64,000 bases of DNA from Candidatus Defluviicoccus seviourii (GCA_900609035.2 UXAT02000054.1:1-64000); one strand, 5' to 3'; shown: positions 1 through 11,382, numbered from the stretch's first letter. Numbers and translations are program-made. Notes: a model not told the origin generated them from the sequence alone.

Positions 1-46
1 CCCCCGTAGATCTCCGATCCTCTCTGACCTCCTCCCTATCCAACTG

Positions 47-79
47 ACGCCGCCCCCAAAAAGAGGCGGCGTTCTTTTT
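47..79 (+). terminator. Rho-independent terminator of an upstream gene
   Basis: A perfect 8-bp stem (ACGCCGCC at 47-54 with GGCGGCGT at 65-72) encloses a 10-nt A-rich loop and is followed by TCTTTTT. This is a classical intrinsic terminator reading rightward. It probably ends a plus-strand gene lying before the window and separates it from the CZB gene that starts at 113. Confidence 0.85.
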
Positions 80-112
80 CGAACCGGAACGCTGCCGCGC
101 TTGCAGAGGCTG

Positions 113-622
113 ATGAGCGAAAAAACGAGACGCGAACCGCTAAAGGGAAGCGATCGACAGGCCAAGGATGCGGCCGCGTTCATCACCAGTCCGGCATCAG
201 CAGAAAGCGACCGTCCCGATCTCTGCGCGCCCATGCGCGATCACGCGCTGTGCATGGCCCGTTTGCGCGAGCGCGTCTATGGCAGCCGGCACGCGGACTC
301 GTTTCCGGTCGAGTCTTGCCGCACCCGCTGCGCGCTCGGCCGCTGGTTGAGTGGCGAGGTGGGACGGTATCGGTCGCTGCCGGGGTATCGTCTGGTTGAG
401 AACGCGCACGCGGAGTTCCGTCGCTCGGCCGACGGGGTGCTGGCGATGCTCGATCAGGGCCGCAGGCTGGATGCGACGCGCGCGGTCGAAACGAGTGGTT
501 CCGTGCGTCAAGCCTCGCACACGCTCGTGCGGGCACTGCAGGTACTGCGCGAGGAGATCCGGGTGGCGGAGCGGCAGATGGCGCCTACGACCCACTCCGC
601 CGAGCCAGCGAAAAATCGATAG
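113..622 (+). CDS. CZB (chemoreceptor zinc-binding) domain protein
   Basis: Small soluble protein of 169 aa consisting mainly of one CZB-type four-helix domain. The family binds zinc through three His and one Cys and usually senses metal or oxidants at the end of chemoreceptors or diguanylate cyclases; here it stands alone. Visible signature: His in DHALCMARL, the Cys of CALGRWL, and His in HAEFR. The last motif is normally H-x-x-F-H, so one zinc ligand appears replaced by Arg. The ATG at 113 is preferred over an upstream TTG at 101. There is no signal peptide or membrane segment. The 3' end overlaps the convergent glycosyltransferase gene by 38 bp. A second CZB protein with a complete motif lies at 49706. 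Any sensing role is inferred. Confidence 0.7.
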   Translation: MSEKTRREPLKGSDRQAKDAAAFITSPASAESDRPDLCAPMRDHALCMARLRERVYGSRHADSFPVESCRTRCALGRWLSGEVGRYRSLPGYRLVENAHAEFRRSADGVLAMLDQGRRLDATRAVETSGSVRQASHTLVRALQVLREEIRVAERQMAPTTHSAEPAKNR

Positions 623-1841
623 GCACCTCGCCGCCGCGCGCACCCGCCGGCAGTAACCCGACAAGATAGCCTTCGAACTGAGCCGCGAGGCGGTTGATGT
701 CAAACTCGCGCTCGGCATAGGCGCGCGCGTTGGCGCCGCACTCTCGCCGCATCTGTTCGTCACAGACGAGCCGGTCAACCGCAGCCACGAACGCCTCTGC
801 GTCCAGGGGCGAAGCGGTCAGTCCACCGCCGCTCTTGGCAATCACCCGCGCCGCCTGGTTCTCGGCCGGAATAGCCGCCGCCTGCGCCCGGCCAGCGCAC
901 AGGTAGGACAGCACCTTGCTCGGCACAGAGAAGACGCCGGCGTCGGGTTCCAGCAGCGTTACCAGAATATCGGCCGTACCCAGCACGTTCGGCATCTCCT
1001 CGAACGGCTGGTACGGCAGCACGGTCAGGTTATCAAGCCCCAGCTCGGCCTTCTTTCGCCGCATGTAGTCGGCGCCTAACCCCTCCGAGATGACGACAAC
1101 GCGGATATCCGCACGTTCCCGGTAGTGCTCGGCGACGCGGACCAGAAGAGCCGGATTATGCTTGAGCCCCAGCGTCCCCGAATAGAGGATCGTGAGCCCC
1201 TTGTCGAAACCGAGGCTCCTCGACCACGGGTTATCCTTCGGCCGAACCGGGAGTTCGTGCAGCGGCGCCCAGAGCGGCATCACCGACCGCACCGCCGGGT
1301 CAACCCCCCATGTGTCGAGACTCTCTTCGAACCCCTCGGAGATCGAAATCACCCGGTCGCTCAACAAGAGCGTGCGACGTTCAAGCCACTTATAGAAGCG
1401 GCCGATCGCCTCACCCAACAGGCCGAGCTTCTTGCGCATGTGGACGTGGACCGCCAGCGAGTGCAGGTCCATTACCCAGAATACGAAGGGAATCCGGCGC
1501 CGCCGGCAGGCCATCTGGGCGATCGCGACTGCGGCCAGCGGTGCGTTCGCACACACGACCACGTCGGGCTCCGCCTTGATGATTGCCTGCCTCAAGCGAA
1601 GGCCGAATTCGACCTCCTGCAACTGGCGAATGAAGTACGAGTGCTTCTTGAGCGGCCAGGATAGCCGGATTGGCAGGATCGAGAACGTTTTGGGATCGGT
1701 CGGCTGCGCATGCAGCTGGCCGCGAGGCGTTTCGATCTCGGCCGCGTAGGAATGCACCACCTGATGTCCCCGCGCCGCAAGCGCGCGGCTAAGGAAAATC
1801 TGTGGCGGGTGGCCCGAGTAGTCGTGCAAAAAAATCCGCAT
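585..1841 (-). CDS. GT4-family glycosyltransferase
   Basis: Protein of about 418 aa with the two-Rossmann GT-B layout of family GT4, as in WbuB/RfaB-like enzymes of O-antigen and exopolysaccharide assembly. The N-terminal half begins MRIFLHDYSGHPPQIF and contains FVFWVMDLHSLAV. The C-terminal half has the donor-site stretch ILYSGTLGLKHNP and a VPSKVLSYLCAG motif, where the E of the usual E-x7-E pair is partly altered. It would transfer a sugar from a nucleotide donor onto a lipid-linked acceptor at the cytoplasmic membrane face. The ATG at 1841 is preferred to the one at 1877 because the family usually starts just before the beta-strand MRIFL. It lies 51 bp downstream of the epimerase gene on the same strand, so the two are probably cotranscribed. 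Confidence 0.85.
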   Translation of the reverse strand: MRIFLHDYSGHPPQIFLSRALAARGHQVVHSYAAEIETPRGQLHAQPTDPKTFSILPIRLSWPLKKHSYFIRQLQEVEFGLRLRQAIIKAEPDVVVCANAPLAAVAIAQMACRRRRIPFVFWVMDLHSLAVHVHMRKKLGLLGEAIGRFYKWLERRTLLLSDRVISISEGFEESLDTWGVDPAVRSVMPLWAPLHELPVRPKDNPWSRSLGFDKGLTILYSGTLGLKHNPALLVRVAEHYRERADIRVVVISEGLGADYMRRKKAELGLDNLTVLPYQPFEEMPNVLGTADILVTLLEPDAGVFSVPSKVLSYLCAGRAQAAAIPAENQAARVIAKSGGGLTASPLDAEAFVAAVDRLVCDEQMRRECGANARAYAEREFDINRLAAQFEGYLVGLLPAGARGGEVPIDFSLARRSGS

Positions 1842-1892
1842 AGAACGCCCCGTCATTCCGGCAACCAGACTGCTCACGATTGAACTGCCGAT

Positions 1893-2903
1893 TTATCCGC
1901 CGTGGAGGCTCTGACGGCCGGCAACGATCTCACCCTTGATCCATTCGAAGGTCGGCTTCAGGCCTTCCTCGAGGCGGATCGATGGCTCCCAGCCAAGCTT
2001 GGCACGGATCATCGTGTTCTCGCTGTTGCGGCCGCGCACGCCTTTGGGCGCGTTGAGGTTGTAGCTGCGCTGCATCTTCACGCCAGCAATGTTCTCGATG
2101 ATATCAACGAGTTCGTTGATCGTCACCATCTGTTCGCTGCCGAGGTTGATGGGCTCGGTCAGATCGCTCGTCATGATCCTGAGCGTACCGTCGACACAGT
2201 CATCGACGTACATGAAGCTGCGCGTCTGCTCGCCGTCACCCCAGATTTCCATCCGGTGATCGTTCGCAAGCCAGCCCTTGATCACTTTGCGGCACATCGC
2301 CGCCGGCGCCTTCTCGCGACCGCCGTCCCAGCAGCCATAGGGACCGTAGACGTTGTGGAAGCGGACGACCCGGGTCTGCAGGCCGTAGTCCTCGGTGAAG
2401 TGCCGGCACATCCGCTCGCTGAACAGCTTCTCCCAGCCGTAGCCATCCTCAGGCTGCGCCGGATAGGCGTCGGACTCTTTAAGGCCTGGATTGTGGACGT
2501 CGGTCTGCTTGTCGTGCGCATAGACGCAGGCGGACGAGGTGTAAAGGTAGCGCTTGACGCCACTGTCGCGCGCCGCCAGCAGCATGTGGGTGTTGATCAG
2601 CACCGACAGCATGCAGGCGGCTTTGTTCATTTCGATGAAGCCGATACCGCCCATGTCGGCGGCAAGATTGAACACGTACGCCGCGCCGTTGCAGGCCTCG
2701 TAGCACGCTTCCTTCTCCTGAAGGTCGAGCTGGCGGTTGTCGACCTCTGGGAACTTCTGGAACCATTGATCGAAGGGTTTGACGTCCACGGAACGCAGGC
2801 GCTGGAAGCCCATGTTCCGCAACCGTGCAACCAGGTGGCCGCCGATGAAGCCACCGCCCCCGGTCACCACGATCAAATCGTCTTTGTTTGCCAGTTTATC
2901 CAT
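1893..2903 (-). CDS. GDP-mannose 3,5-epimerase-like sugar-nucleotide epimerase
   Basis: Extended short-chain dehydrogenase of 336 aa closely resembling plant GDP-mannose 3,5-epimerase, which converts GDP-D-mannose to GDP-L-galactose and GDP-L-gulose. Seen: the NAD-binding VTGGGGFIGGHL, NLAADMGGIGFIE, SSACVY (catalytic Cys region), the YGWEK active-site Tyr/Lys, GGREKAPAA (the second catalytic Lys of GME) and GVRGRNSEN (substrate-binding Arg). The start at 2903 is supported by a GAAAGGAAC ribosome-binding site; an upstream in-frame extension to 3026 lacks family similarity. With the downstream GT4 gene it probably supplies an activated sugar for envelope polysaccharide. Alternative: another epimerase/dehydratase with a related substrate. 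Confidence 0.88.
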   Translation of the reverse strand: MDKLANKDDLIVVTGGGGFIGGHLVARLRNMGFQRLRSVDVKPFDQWFQKFPEVDNRQLDLQEKEACYEACNGAAYVFNLAADMGGIGFIEMNKAACMLSVLINTHMLLAARDSGVKRYLYTSSACVYAHDKQTDVHNPGLKESDAYPAQPEDGYGWEKLFSERMCRHFTEDYGLQTRVVRFHNVYGPYGCWDGGREKAPAAMCRKVIKGWLANDHRMEIWGDGEQTRSFMYVDDCVDGTLRIMTSDLTEPINLGSEQMVTINELVDIIENIAGVKMQRSYNLNAPKGVRGRNSENTMIRAKLGWEPSIRLEEGLKPTFEWIKGEIVAGRQSLHGG

Positions 2904-3943
2904 ACCGCTCGTTCCTTTCGTGAATTCGGTCGCGAGGTAACGCCTGAAAATGGCAAAAAAGGTGTAGAGCTGCGCGCTCGTCAGGCCAGCAAAGCGCCGT
3001 CGTTTTCGCCGGCGCGGCGCCGCCAAACCGGCCGTAATGGCGGCGCGGACGGGAGCCCAACACCGTTATCCGGACAACCGCTGCTTTTTGGGACAGTCAT
3101 TGCGCTTGGGACAGTCATTACGTCTCCACCCTGCCTTCGCTTGCGGTCTCAACCTGACAGTGCTGTGCTGAAGAGCTTCCGGAGATCAGAAAAATCGGCT
3201 GATTGTTGATACGATCACCATGGCGCTCACTAGCGCTGAGTGTCCGTTGTCTGCCATCCGACGCCGACCTCGTCACCGACTTAACGACCGCCACCATGCC
3301 ATCTGAGAGAGCCTGCGGCAATTGCGTAGATCACACTTGCGCAAACGGTCGTGAACAAAGGAATGCAGCCGCGTCCACAACGCGTCGTGGCGCGCCGCAC
3401 GCGCGCTCGCGTCAAGCGATGCGGAGGAGTCTTGCGGGAGGAGGGAAAGCTCAGTGCCGGCATGCGCAAGCTCGCGTTTAGACCCCGCTGTTCTCGGCGC
3501 ACTTACCACCTCGGGTGGTAGTCATTCTGAGGGCAGACCCCCGCCCTGCAGGCGCGCGGCCGGTCGGCCCGGTCGTTCATTCGTTCCCGCAGCGGGTCGG
3601 AGCTGCGGCGGACTCGCAGCGCGTCTTCCCCAAAAGTCGGCGATCGCTCAACTTCTGCTGCCAGGAGCAGACGCTACCGCAACGCTAAGGGGGCTCGCGT
3701 GCACAGCTTTATATATATAACGCCGCCGCGTGTCTATACCTTTAATAGGAGCATCTCGGCAGTGGCTATCGCTTTCTGGAAGTATCGGCGGTACTCACAC
3801 GGTCGACCCGCGTCCGGCGTGGACAGATCCCGTTCCATCGGTGGCCGTCGTGGGCTAGCTGCGCCCCCCCGATGCCGGCCGTGGACAGACACGAACGCGT
3901 GGTCTAGGTATCGCGCACTGGATGCCGAGGCAGGAGCAAGCAA
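2904..3943. other. 1.04-kb intergenic region upstream of acnA
   Basis: No reading frame here has convincing family similarity, and the open frames on both strands look like GC-rich noise. It holds the upstream region of the minus-strand epimerase gene, a short direct repeat at 3088-3122, a small hairpin at 3504-3520 (TACCACC/GGTGGTA) without a U-tract, and an AT-rich TATATATATA stretch near 3710-3719 that could form part of the aconitase promoter. The end carries the acnA ribosome-binding site AGGAG at 3932-3936. Confidence 0.5.
3088..3122 (+). repeat. Short tandem direct repeat, TTGGGACAGTCATT(G/A)CG x2
   Basis: Two 17-nt units at 3088-3104 and 3106-3122 differ at one base. The 14-nt core TTGGGACAGTCATT is identical in both. 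They sit in the long non-coding stretch between the epimerase and aconitase genes. No transposase lies nearby; their origin is unknown. Confidence 0.8.
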
Positions 3944-6637
<2,694 letters not shown>

Positions 6638-7005
6638 CGGACTTGATCGGAGTGGCGCCAGGCGAACAGCGTGGCGCCGCGCTCTTCTCGGCACCGGCTT
6701 ACAAAACTTGATTGCACATCATTCTTATTATCGCGTCATTAGGTTTCAATGATTGAGGACAACGCGGCCGACGATCGCGCTTGTTTTTTTGCGCGCGCGA
6801 TTGTAGAATTCGCCGATGTCGGGAGGCGAATTTCGGGAGGAATCCGACGCAACAAAGATTCTAGCTAAGGCCTTCGGAATAAGAGTCAAGAATTGGGGCG
6901 AGCCAGGGCGTTAATTAGAATAATTATAATAGATTTGGCGTCGGCAAGCGAAACCGTCTCGGTGTTAATAGACCATGGGAGTTCCTACCCAAGAGGGAGG
7001 ACGGA
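6638..7005. other. Intergenic region with a consensus-like -10 box
   Basis: This 368-bp gap after acnA holds no convincing gene. It includes an AT-rich segment around 6911-6935 with a perfect TATAAT at 6925-6930, which could be the -10 element for the small gene at 7006; no good -35 is visible at standard spacing. The AGGGAGG at 6993-6999 is a strong ribosome-binding site 6 nt before the TTG start. GC-rich inverted segments near 6651-6675 (GGCGCC twice) could help terminate acnA but lack a U-tract. Confidence 0.4.
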
Positions 7006-7278
7006 TTGCTTGGTTTTACCCTTGACGTTCAGCCCCAGCAGAAAAAGCCGGTTCGGAGCCGCTTTGTGGTGCCCAAGCGGCGGCAGCCGCGTAACGAGCC
7101 GTATGCCATTGCCGGCGTAGAGCCCGCGATCGAGGAGATCCTGAGCGATCCGATCGCATGCGCGTTGATGCGGTGTGATGGCGTGAGTGAGGCAACCCTG
7201 CGCACGCTCTTGACATCGGTGCGCACCAGCCTGCGGGTCGGCGTTCGAGAACCAGCGGCGGCCGATCCAGGACAGTAG
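7006..7278 (+). CDS. Small conserved-looking protein of unknown function
   Basis: A 90-aa soluble protein. The start is TTG at 7006, supported by the strong AGGGAGG ribosome-binding site. The N-terminal part is basic and probably disordered (QPQQKKPVRSRFVVPKRR). The C-terminal half forms a likely two-helix unit containing EEILSDPIACALMRCDGV and ATLRTLLTSVR, a pattern reminiscent of small uncharacterised alphaproteobacterial proteins. No catalytic motif is seen. It converges with the protease gene at 7352. Called real because of the ribosome-binding site, a nearby TATAAT and non-random helical composition; function unknown. Confidence 0.55.
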   Translation: MLGFTLDVQPQQKKPVRSRFVVPKRRQPRNEPYAIAGVEPAIEEILSDPIACALMRCDGVSEATLRTLLTSVRTSLRVGVREPAAADPGQ

Positions 7279-7351
7279 CCGCGGACTGCATCCGGCGGAC
7301 GCGGCGTCCGGGGGCTGCGTTGCAGCACTCGTGCCGGGGGCGTTTGGCATT

Positions 7352-8116
7352 TCATTGCTTTGGGGCGGCGGCGAAGGCCGTAGCGGGAACGACGAGTGAG
7401 CCTGTCGTGTCACCGCCGGTAACGGCTGCGGTAATGCCGACGAGATCGACCGCGGCGCCACGCCGCATCAGAACCGGCGAACCGGAATCACCACGCGTCG
7501 CATCGCAATCGGTGAGCCAGACGCGGCCCTGAGCGAGGTACTGCTTGACGCTGCAGCCTTCATGCACCGCGAGCAGGTGCGGCCGGTCCTGGCTGTAGCC
7601 GGCGCGCAGGAGGCTTCCCTTCGGCACGGCGCCTGTCTCGCTCTCGGTTGGGCGAACGGGGATCGGGCGCACGCTGAGCGGCGCGGCAAGGGTGACAATT
7701 GCCCAGTCATCTGCGACCCTGTCGATACTGGCAGCCTCCCCGGTCTGAGCCGGCGCTGCCACTTGGATCGACCGGCCGATCGCATGCGCGACGTGGGTGC
7801 CGCGCTGGTAGCCGGCCAGGAAATGCAGCGTTGACGGGCGGATGCGCCGGCCCGTGCGCGGGTCATGCACGCAGTGCGCGGCGGTCACCACGGCATCGCG
7901 GGCAATAAGCGTCGCCGTACAGTATCGTCCGGTCGACGTGTTGAGCCGGCCGATCGCAGCCCAAGGCCAAGCCGTCGATTCAATTGGCACGCGGCGATCG
8001 AGGGCGCCGATCCCTGGCAGCAACTCTTTCTCGGCCGCCCCGCCGGTTGTCGGCGTAAGCGCGAGGAGGAGTGCAGTCAGCCGCACGGTTGCGCCGATCA
8101 CCGTCGCTGTTCCCAT
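7352..8116 (-). CDS. Exported trypsin-like serine protease (S1 family)
   Basis: Protein of about 254 aa with an N-terminal signal peptide (hydrophobic stretch VRLTALLLALTPTTGGAA) and a chymotrypsin-fold domain. The catalytic triad is visible: His in VVTAAHC, Asp in DDWAIVTL, and Ser in the canonical GDSGSPV, preceded by a conserved Cys. Paired cysteines (YCTATL/AAHC and CSVK/LTDCDATRGD) suggest disulfides and a periplasmic or extracellular location. The ATG at 8116 is chosen over 8137 because GGAGG precedes it by 4 nt and it opens the signal peptide. The substrate is unknown. The gene is isolated, converging with the small gene at 7006. Confidence 0.9.
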   Translation of the reverse strand: MGTATVIGATVRLTALLLALTPTTGGAAEKELLPGIGALDRRVPIESTAWPWAAIGRLNTSTGRYCTATLIARDAVVTAAHCVHDPRTGRRIRPSTLHFLAGYQRGTHVAHAIGRSIQVAAPAQTGEAASIDRVADDWAIVTLAAPLSVRPIPVRPTESETGAVPKGSLLRAGYSQDRPHLLAVHEGCSVKQYLAQGRVWLTDCDATRGDSGSPVLMRRGAAVDLVGITAAVTGGDTTGSLVVPATAFAAAPKQ

Positions 8117-8210
8117 CACCCCTCCGTTCAGCATCACCGTTTAGCATCGCCGGCGCGGGTAGCGCACCGGAGGTGTAGCGGATCTGCCGCGGCAGGCAAG
8201 CGAGCGGCGC

Positions 8211-9734
8211 TCAGCCACGCCCGGGCGCCAGCCGCCGGTACGACAGCGCCTCGGCAATATGGTTGCGCTTGACGCCATCCGCGCCGTCGAGATCGGCGAG
8301 CGTGCGGGCGACCTTAAGCGTGCGGTGGTAGCCGCGCGCGGACAGCTTGAGGCGATCGGCTGCCTCGACCAACAGCCGGCGGCCGGCCTCATCGGGACGC
8401 GCATGCCGATCGAGCAGTTCGCCCTCGACCTCGGCGTTGGTGCGGATGGCGGTGCCGTTTGCGCCTTGCGCATAGCGCTCACGCTGGCGGGCACGCGCAG
8501 CGGCGATGCGGGCGGCGACCCTACCCGAGCGTTCCGCCGCCGGCGGCAGCGTCAGATCGGCCGGCTTCACGGCAGGCACGCCAATGTGCAGATCAATCCG
8601 ATCGAACACCGGGCCAGAGATACGGGCCTGATAATCGGCCGCGCAGCGCGGCGCGCGGCTGCAGGCGCGACCTGGATCGTCGAGCCAGCCGCAGCGGCAC
8701 GGGTTCATCGCCGCCACCAGCTGCACCCGTGCCGGATAGCTGACATGCGCGTTGGCGCGGGCAACGCTGACCCGGCCGCTCTCCAGCGGCTGGCGCAGGG
8801 CTTCCAGCGCCGGCCGCTGGAACTCCGGAAGCTCGTCAAGGAACAACACGCCAAGGTGCGCGAGCGAGACCTCCCCCGGTTTGGCGCGCCAGCCGCCGCC
8901 GACCAGTGCTGCGATCGAAGCGGAATGATGCGGATCGCGAAAGGGCCGCCGCTGCACCAGCGCCCCTTCCTTGAGCTCGCCCGCGATCGAATGGATCATG
9001 CTGACTTCGAGCGCTTCAGCCGGATCGAGCGGTGGCAGCAGACCGGGGAGCCGCTGCGCCAGCATCGACTTGCCGGAGCCCGGAGGACCGACCATGAGGA
9101 GGTTGTGGCCGCCGGCTGCGGCAATCTCGATCGCCCGCTTGGCCGTCTCCTGGCCCTTGATGTCAGCAAGATCGGGGTAGCTCGCCCCTTCGCCGGCCAG
9201 GCGCGGCTTGGGCGGCGAGAGCACCTGGCTGCCCTTGAAGTGGTTGACCAGCGCCAACAGCGTCGACGGCGCCAGCACCTCAATGCCCGCCGCCCAGGCG
9301 GCCTCACCGCCCTGCACTCGCGGACAGATCAGGCCGCGGCCAGTCGCGGATGCATGCACAGCGGCCGGCAGAACGCCCGCGACGGGGCCGATCATGCCAT
9401 CAAGGGCGAGTTCGCCCAGCGCCGCGAAGGCAGCGATCTCGTCCGCCGGCAGCACGCCCATCGCCGCCAGCAGGCCGAGCGCGATCGGCAGATCGAAGTG
9501 GCTGCCCTCCTTGAGGAGGTCCGCCGGAGCCAGGTTGACCGTGATGCGCTTGGCCGGCAGGCCTAAGCCCATGGCAGCGAGCGAGGCGCGCACGCGCTCC
9601 CGGCTCTCCGCCACCGCCTTGTCGGGCAGGCCGACGACGGCAAAGGTCGGCATGCCGCTGGCGATCTGCACCTGCACGCCGACGTCCAGAACGTCGATGC
9701 CCTGAAACGCCACCGTCGCGACGCGTGCCACCAT
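8211..9734 (-). CDS. comM: YifB/ComM family Mg-chelatase-like AAA+ ATPase
   Basis: About 507 aa with the three-part YifB architecture: an N-terminal Lon-S16-like domain (starting MVARVATVAFQGID, with FAVVGLPDKAVAESRERV), a central Mg-chelatase-like AAA+ module with Walker A VGPPGSGKSML and Walker B-type LGVLFLDELPEF, and a C-terminal lid with NPCRCGW and the arginine-rich YHRTLKVARTLADL. In naturally transformable bacteria ComM is a helicase that promotes branch migration during integration of incoming DNA. The start at 9734 follows AAGGCGGA. It is one of the widely conserved single-copy members; nothing unusual is seen. Confidence 0.93.
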   Translation of the reverse strand: MVARVATVAFQGIDVLDVGVQVQIASGMPTFAVVGLPDKAVAESRERVRASLAAMGLGLPAKRITVNLAPADLLKEGSHFDLPIALGLLAAMGVLPADEIAAFAALGELALDGMIGPVAGVLPAAVHASATGRGLICPRVQGGEAAWAAGIEVLAPSTLLALVNHFKGSQVLSPPKPRLAGEGASYPDLADIKGQETAKRAIEIAAAGGHNLLMVGPPGSGKSMLAQRLPGLLPPLDPAEALEVSMIHSIAGELKEGALVQRRPFRDPHHSASIAALVGGGWRAKPGEVSLAHLGVLFLDELPEFQRPALEALRQPLESGRVSVARANAHVSYPARVQLVAAMNPCRCGWLDDPGRACSRAPRCAADYQARISGPVFDRIDLHIGVPAVKPADLTLPPAAERSGRVAARIAAARARQRERYAQGANGTAIRTNAEVEGELLDRHARPDEAGRRLLVEAADRLKLSARGYHRTLKVARTLADLDGADGVKRNHIAEALSYRRLAPGRG

Positions 9735-9811
9735 GGATGTTCCGCCTTGCGCCGGGGGACCAACGCGGTTTCCCCGCAACGGAGCGGTTTAGGCGCGATC
9801 ACCCCCATCTG

Positions 9812-9837
9812 CGAGCCCCGTTTGGGCAGTGCAGACG
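9812..9837 (+). repeat. Left degenerate repeat flanking the three-gene operon
   Basis: The stretch CGAGCCCCGTTTGGGCAGTGC resembles CGAGTCCCGTTTGGCC-GGAGTGC at 11848-11870 (shared CGAG, CCCGTTTGG and AGTGC). The two copies bracket the operon at 10037-11837 in the same orientation, as attachment-site remnants would. The similarity is short and imperfect and may be chance. Confidence 0.3.
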
Positions 9838-10036
9838 TTCCTTCGCCAGCCGACTGCAATAGGGAGGTTGAGACGAAGGGATCTTGATCCTATCATCCCT
9901 GACGTCGAGCAACCGATCGGCCTCCGCACTCGCTTTATGTGGCGAACCGAGCTGTCGAGCCGCCCTTCTGTTTTCCTTTTCCTTTGGCCTTCCCGCCTAT
10001 AGCTTTAAGGGAGGACCTTCTATTGAGGATCCCTTC

Positions 10037-10786
10037 TTGTCGGAAACGACCAGCACAAACTATCCGCGGCCACCCATCACGGAAGCGGTGATCGAGCTCC
10101 GCATCGCGGCGGAAATTGGCGATCGCGAGCAGAAAAAAGTTGTCGAGCGGCTGAACCGCTATTATCCGCATTCCCAATCAATGCAGGGGATAAACCTCAG
10201 CATAGATGCAACCGGTGGTCAGGTCGGCCTTCAGCAGCATATGCAGGGATATCGGCTAAGCTCGGAGGATCAGACAGATGTTGTTCTGGTCATGCCGCAA
10301 GGCATTGCTTCGGCACGCTTGGCGCCGTATCCGGGTTGGCCGGCTCTTTGCGACCGCGCGAAGGCGGCCTGGGATGTGTGGCGGCAGGAGACACCGCATC
10401 ACCCGGTCAGTCGCATAGGTACTCGCTACATCAATCGCATCGACATCCCCTTTGATGATCGCCCCGCGATCCTGATCGCGGATTACCTGACCTTGTATCC
10501 CCACATCCCTGCCAGCAGTATTAAGCCAATGCTCGGCTACATGATGGAAGTCGGGGGGCCTGTGGCATCGCCGAACTGGACCGCCACAATCCGTTCGGCC
10601 CGGGTGATGCCGCCACCCATCCCGAACCACATGTCACTACTGCTCGATATCGATGTATTTCGCACCGAAGAGATTCCGCTCAGAGACGATTGCCTTTGGG
10701 ACCTCATCAACACAGCGAGAGACATCAAGAACGGCATTTTCGAATCGTGCATCACGGATCATTCTAGAAGGCTTTTCGGCTCATGA
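10037..10786 (+). CDS. TIGR04255-like sporadically distributed protein (operon gene 1)
   Basis: About 249 aa. The opening YPRPPITEAVIELRI, followed by a beta-rich region with QGYRLSSEDQTDVV, LAPYPGWPALCDRAK and RIGTRYINRIDIPF, matches the pattern of the TIGR04255 family, whose biochemical role is not established. No catalytic motif, signal peptide or membrane helix is evident. TTG at 10037 is proposed as the start because GAGGA (10025-10029) lies 7 nt upstream and similarity begins just after it; the frame is open back to 9884, but that extension is of low complexity. Its stop overlaps the next start as ATGA, so it is translationally coupled to two further unknown genes. Possible accessory or defence-type operon. 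Confidence 0.75.
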   Translation: MSETTSTNYPRPPITEAVIELRIAAEIGDREQKKVVERLNRYYPHSQSMQGINLSIDATGGQVGLQQHMQGYRLSSEDQTDVVLVMPQGIASARLAPYPGWPALCDRAKAAWDVWRQETPHHPVSRIGTRYINRIDIPFDDRPAILIADYLTLYPHIPASSIKPMLGYMMEVGGPVASPNWTATIRSARVMPPPIPNHMSLLLDIDVFRTEEIPLRDDCLWDLINTARDIKNGIFESCITDHSRRLFGS

Positions 10787-11382
10787 ACGCGATCGATACT
10801 GGGCCTGTCCGCTCCGACCGCGCCCGCTTGCTGCAATCAGTTCCGCAGACGTTTGGTCCGGACTCGAACTGGATAAGCCAGCGTGTCATCGAAGCTAACT
10901 CAAGCTTATCTCGCCCGGCTCCCTTCCAAGAGCAACTAAGCGCTAGTATGAGTCTTGAAGAACAACTCTTCAATTCCCGCGCCGCCTGCAAAATCTGGAC
11001 GTCGCAGATCGCGATGCACCTGGAACCAGGCCGGCGGGAGCGCTTCTTCGCGCAAGTGGACAGCCTGCTGGATGCCGAAGAGTGGGATGAAGGCGACCGG
11101 CCGATCGCGGAGGCATCTTTTGTCACCTTGCTGCGTTTGCTGCTGTTGATTCGCCCCAAGCGATGGCCGGGCCTAGGTGCGTCGATGGACGGTCACGTCA
11201 TTGCCGCTTGGACAGCAGACCAGAACCGATTAACGATCGAATGCTTGCCGGAAGACCAGCTCCGCTGGGTCCTCGTGCGGTACCGCAATGGCGAGCGGAA
11301 AAGCGCGGCCGATGACACAGCCCTCCTCGGCCTTCCGGACGCCCTGCAACCGTACGAACCTCAGATCTGGTTCAGCGAGTGA
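10783..11382 (+). CDS. Hypothetical protein, operon gene 2
   Basis: 199-aa soluble protein that starts within the stop codon of the TIGR04255-like gene (ATGA) and ends overlapping the next start (GTGA), so the three are almost certainly cotranslated. The middle part is alpha-helical, with EEQLFNSRAACKIW and FVTLLRLLLLIRPKRWP. The C-terminal third is beta-like (VIAAWTADQNRLTIECL, LRWVLVRYRNG), which would fit a small adaptor or recognition domain. No family was recognised and no catalytic signature is visible. Function unknown; its link to the TIGR04255-like protein rests on gene coupling only. Confidence 0.75.
   Translation: MNAIDTGPVRSDRARLLQSVPQTFGPDSNWISQRVIEANSSLSRPAPFQEQLSASMSLEEQLFNSRAACKIWTSQIAMHLEPGRRERFFAQVDSLLDAEEWDEGDRPIAEASFVTLLRLLLLIRPKRWPGLGASMDGHVIAAWTADQNRLTIECLPEDQLRWVLVRYRNGERKSAADDTALLGLPDALQPYEPQIWFSE

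Noticed and set aside
2904..3943. Several small open frames (for example 3203-3481 and 3454-3720)
   Set aside because: Arg/Ala-rich translations without ribosome-binding sites or family resemblance, overlapping one another on both strands.
6774..6801. Possible acnA terminator (ATCGCGC...GCGCGAT)
   Set aside because: The T-run lies in the loop, not after the stem, and the loop is 14 nt, so it is not a normal intrinsic terminator.
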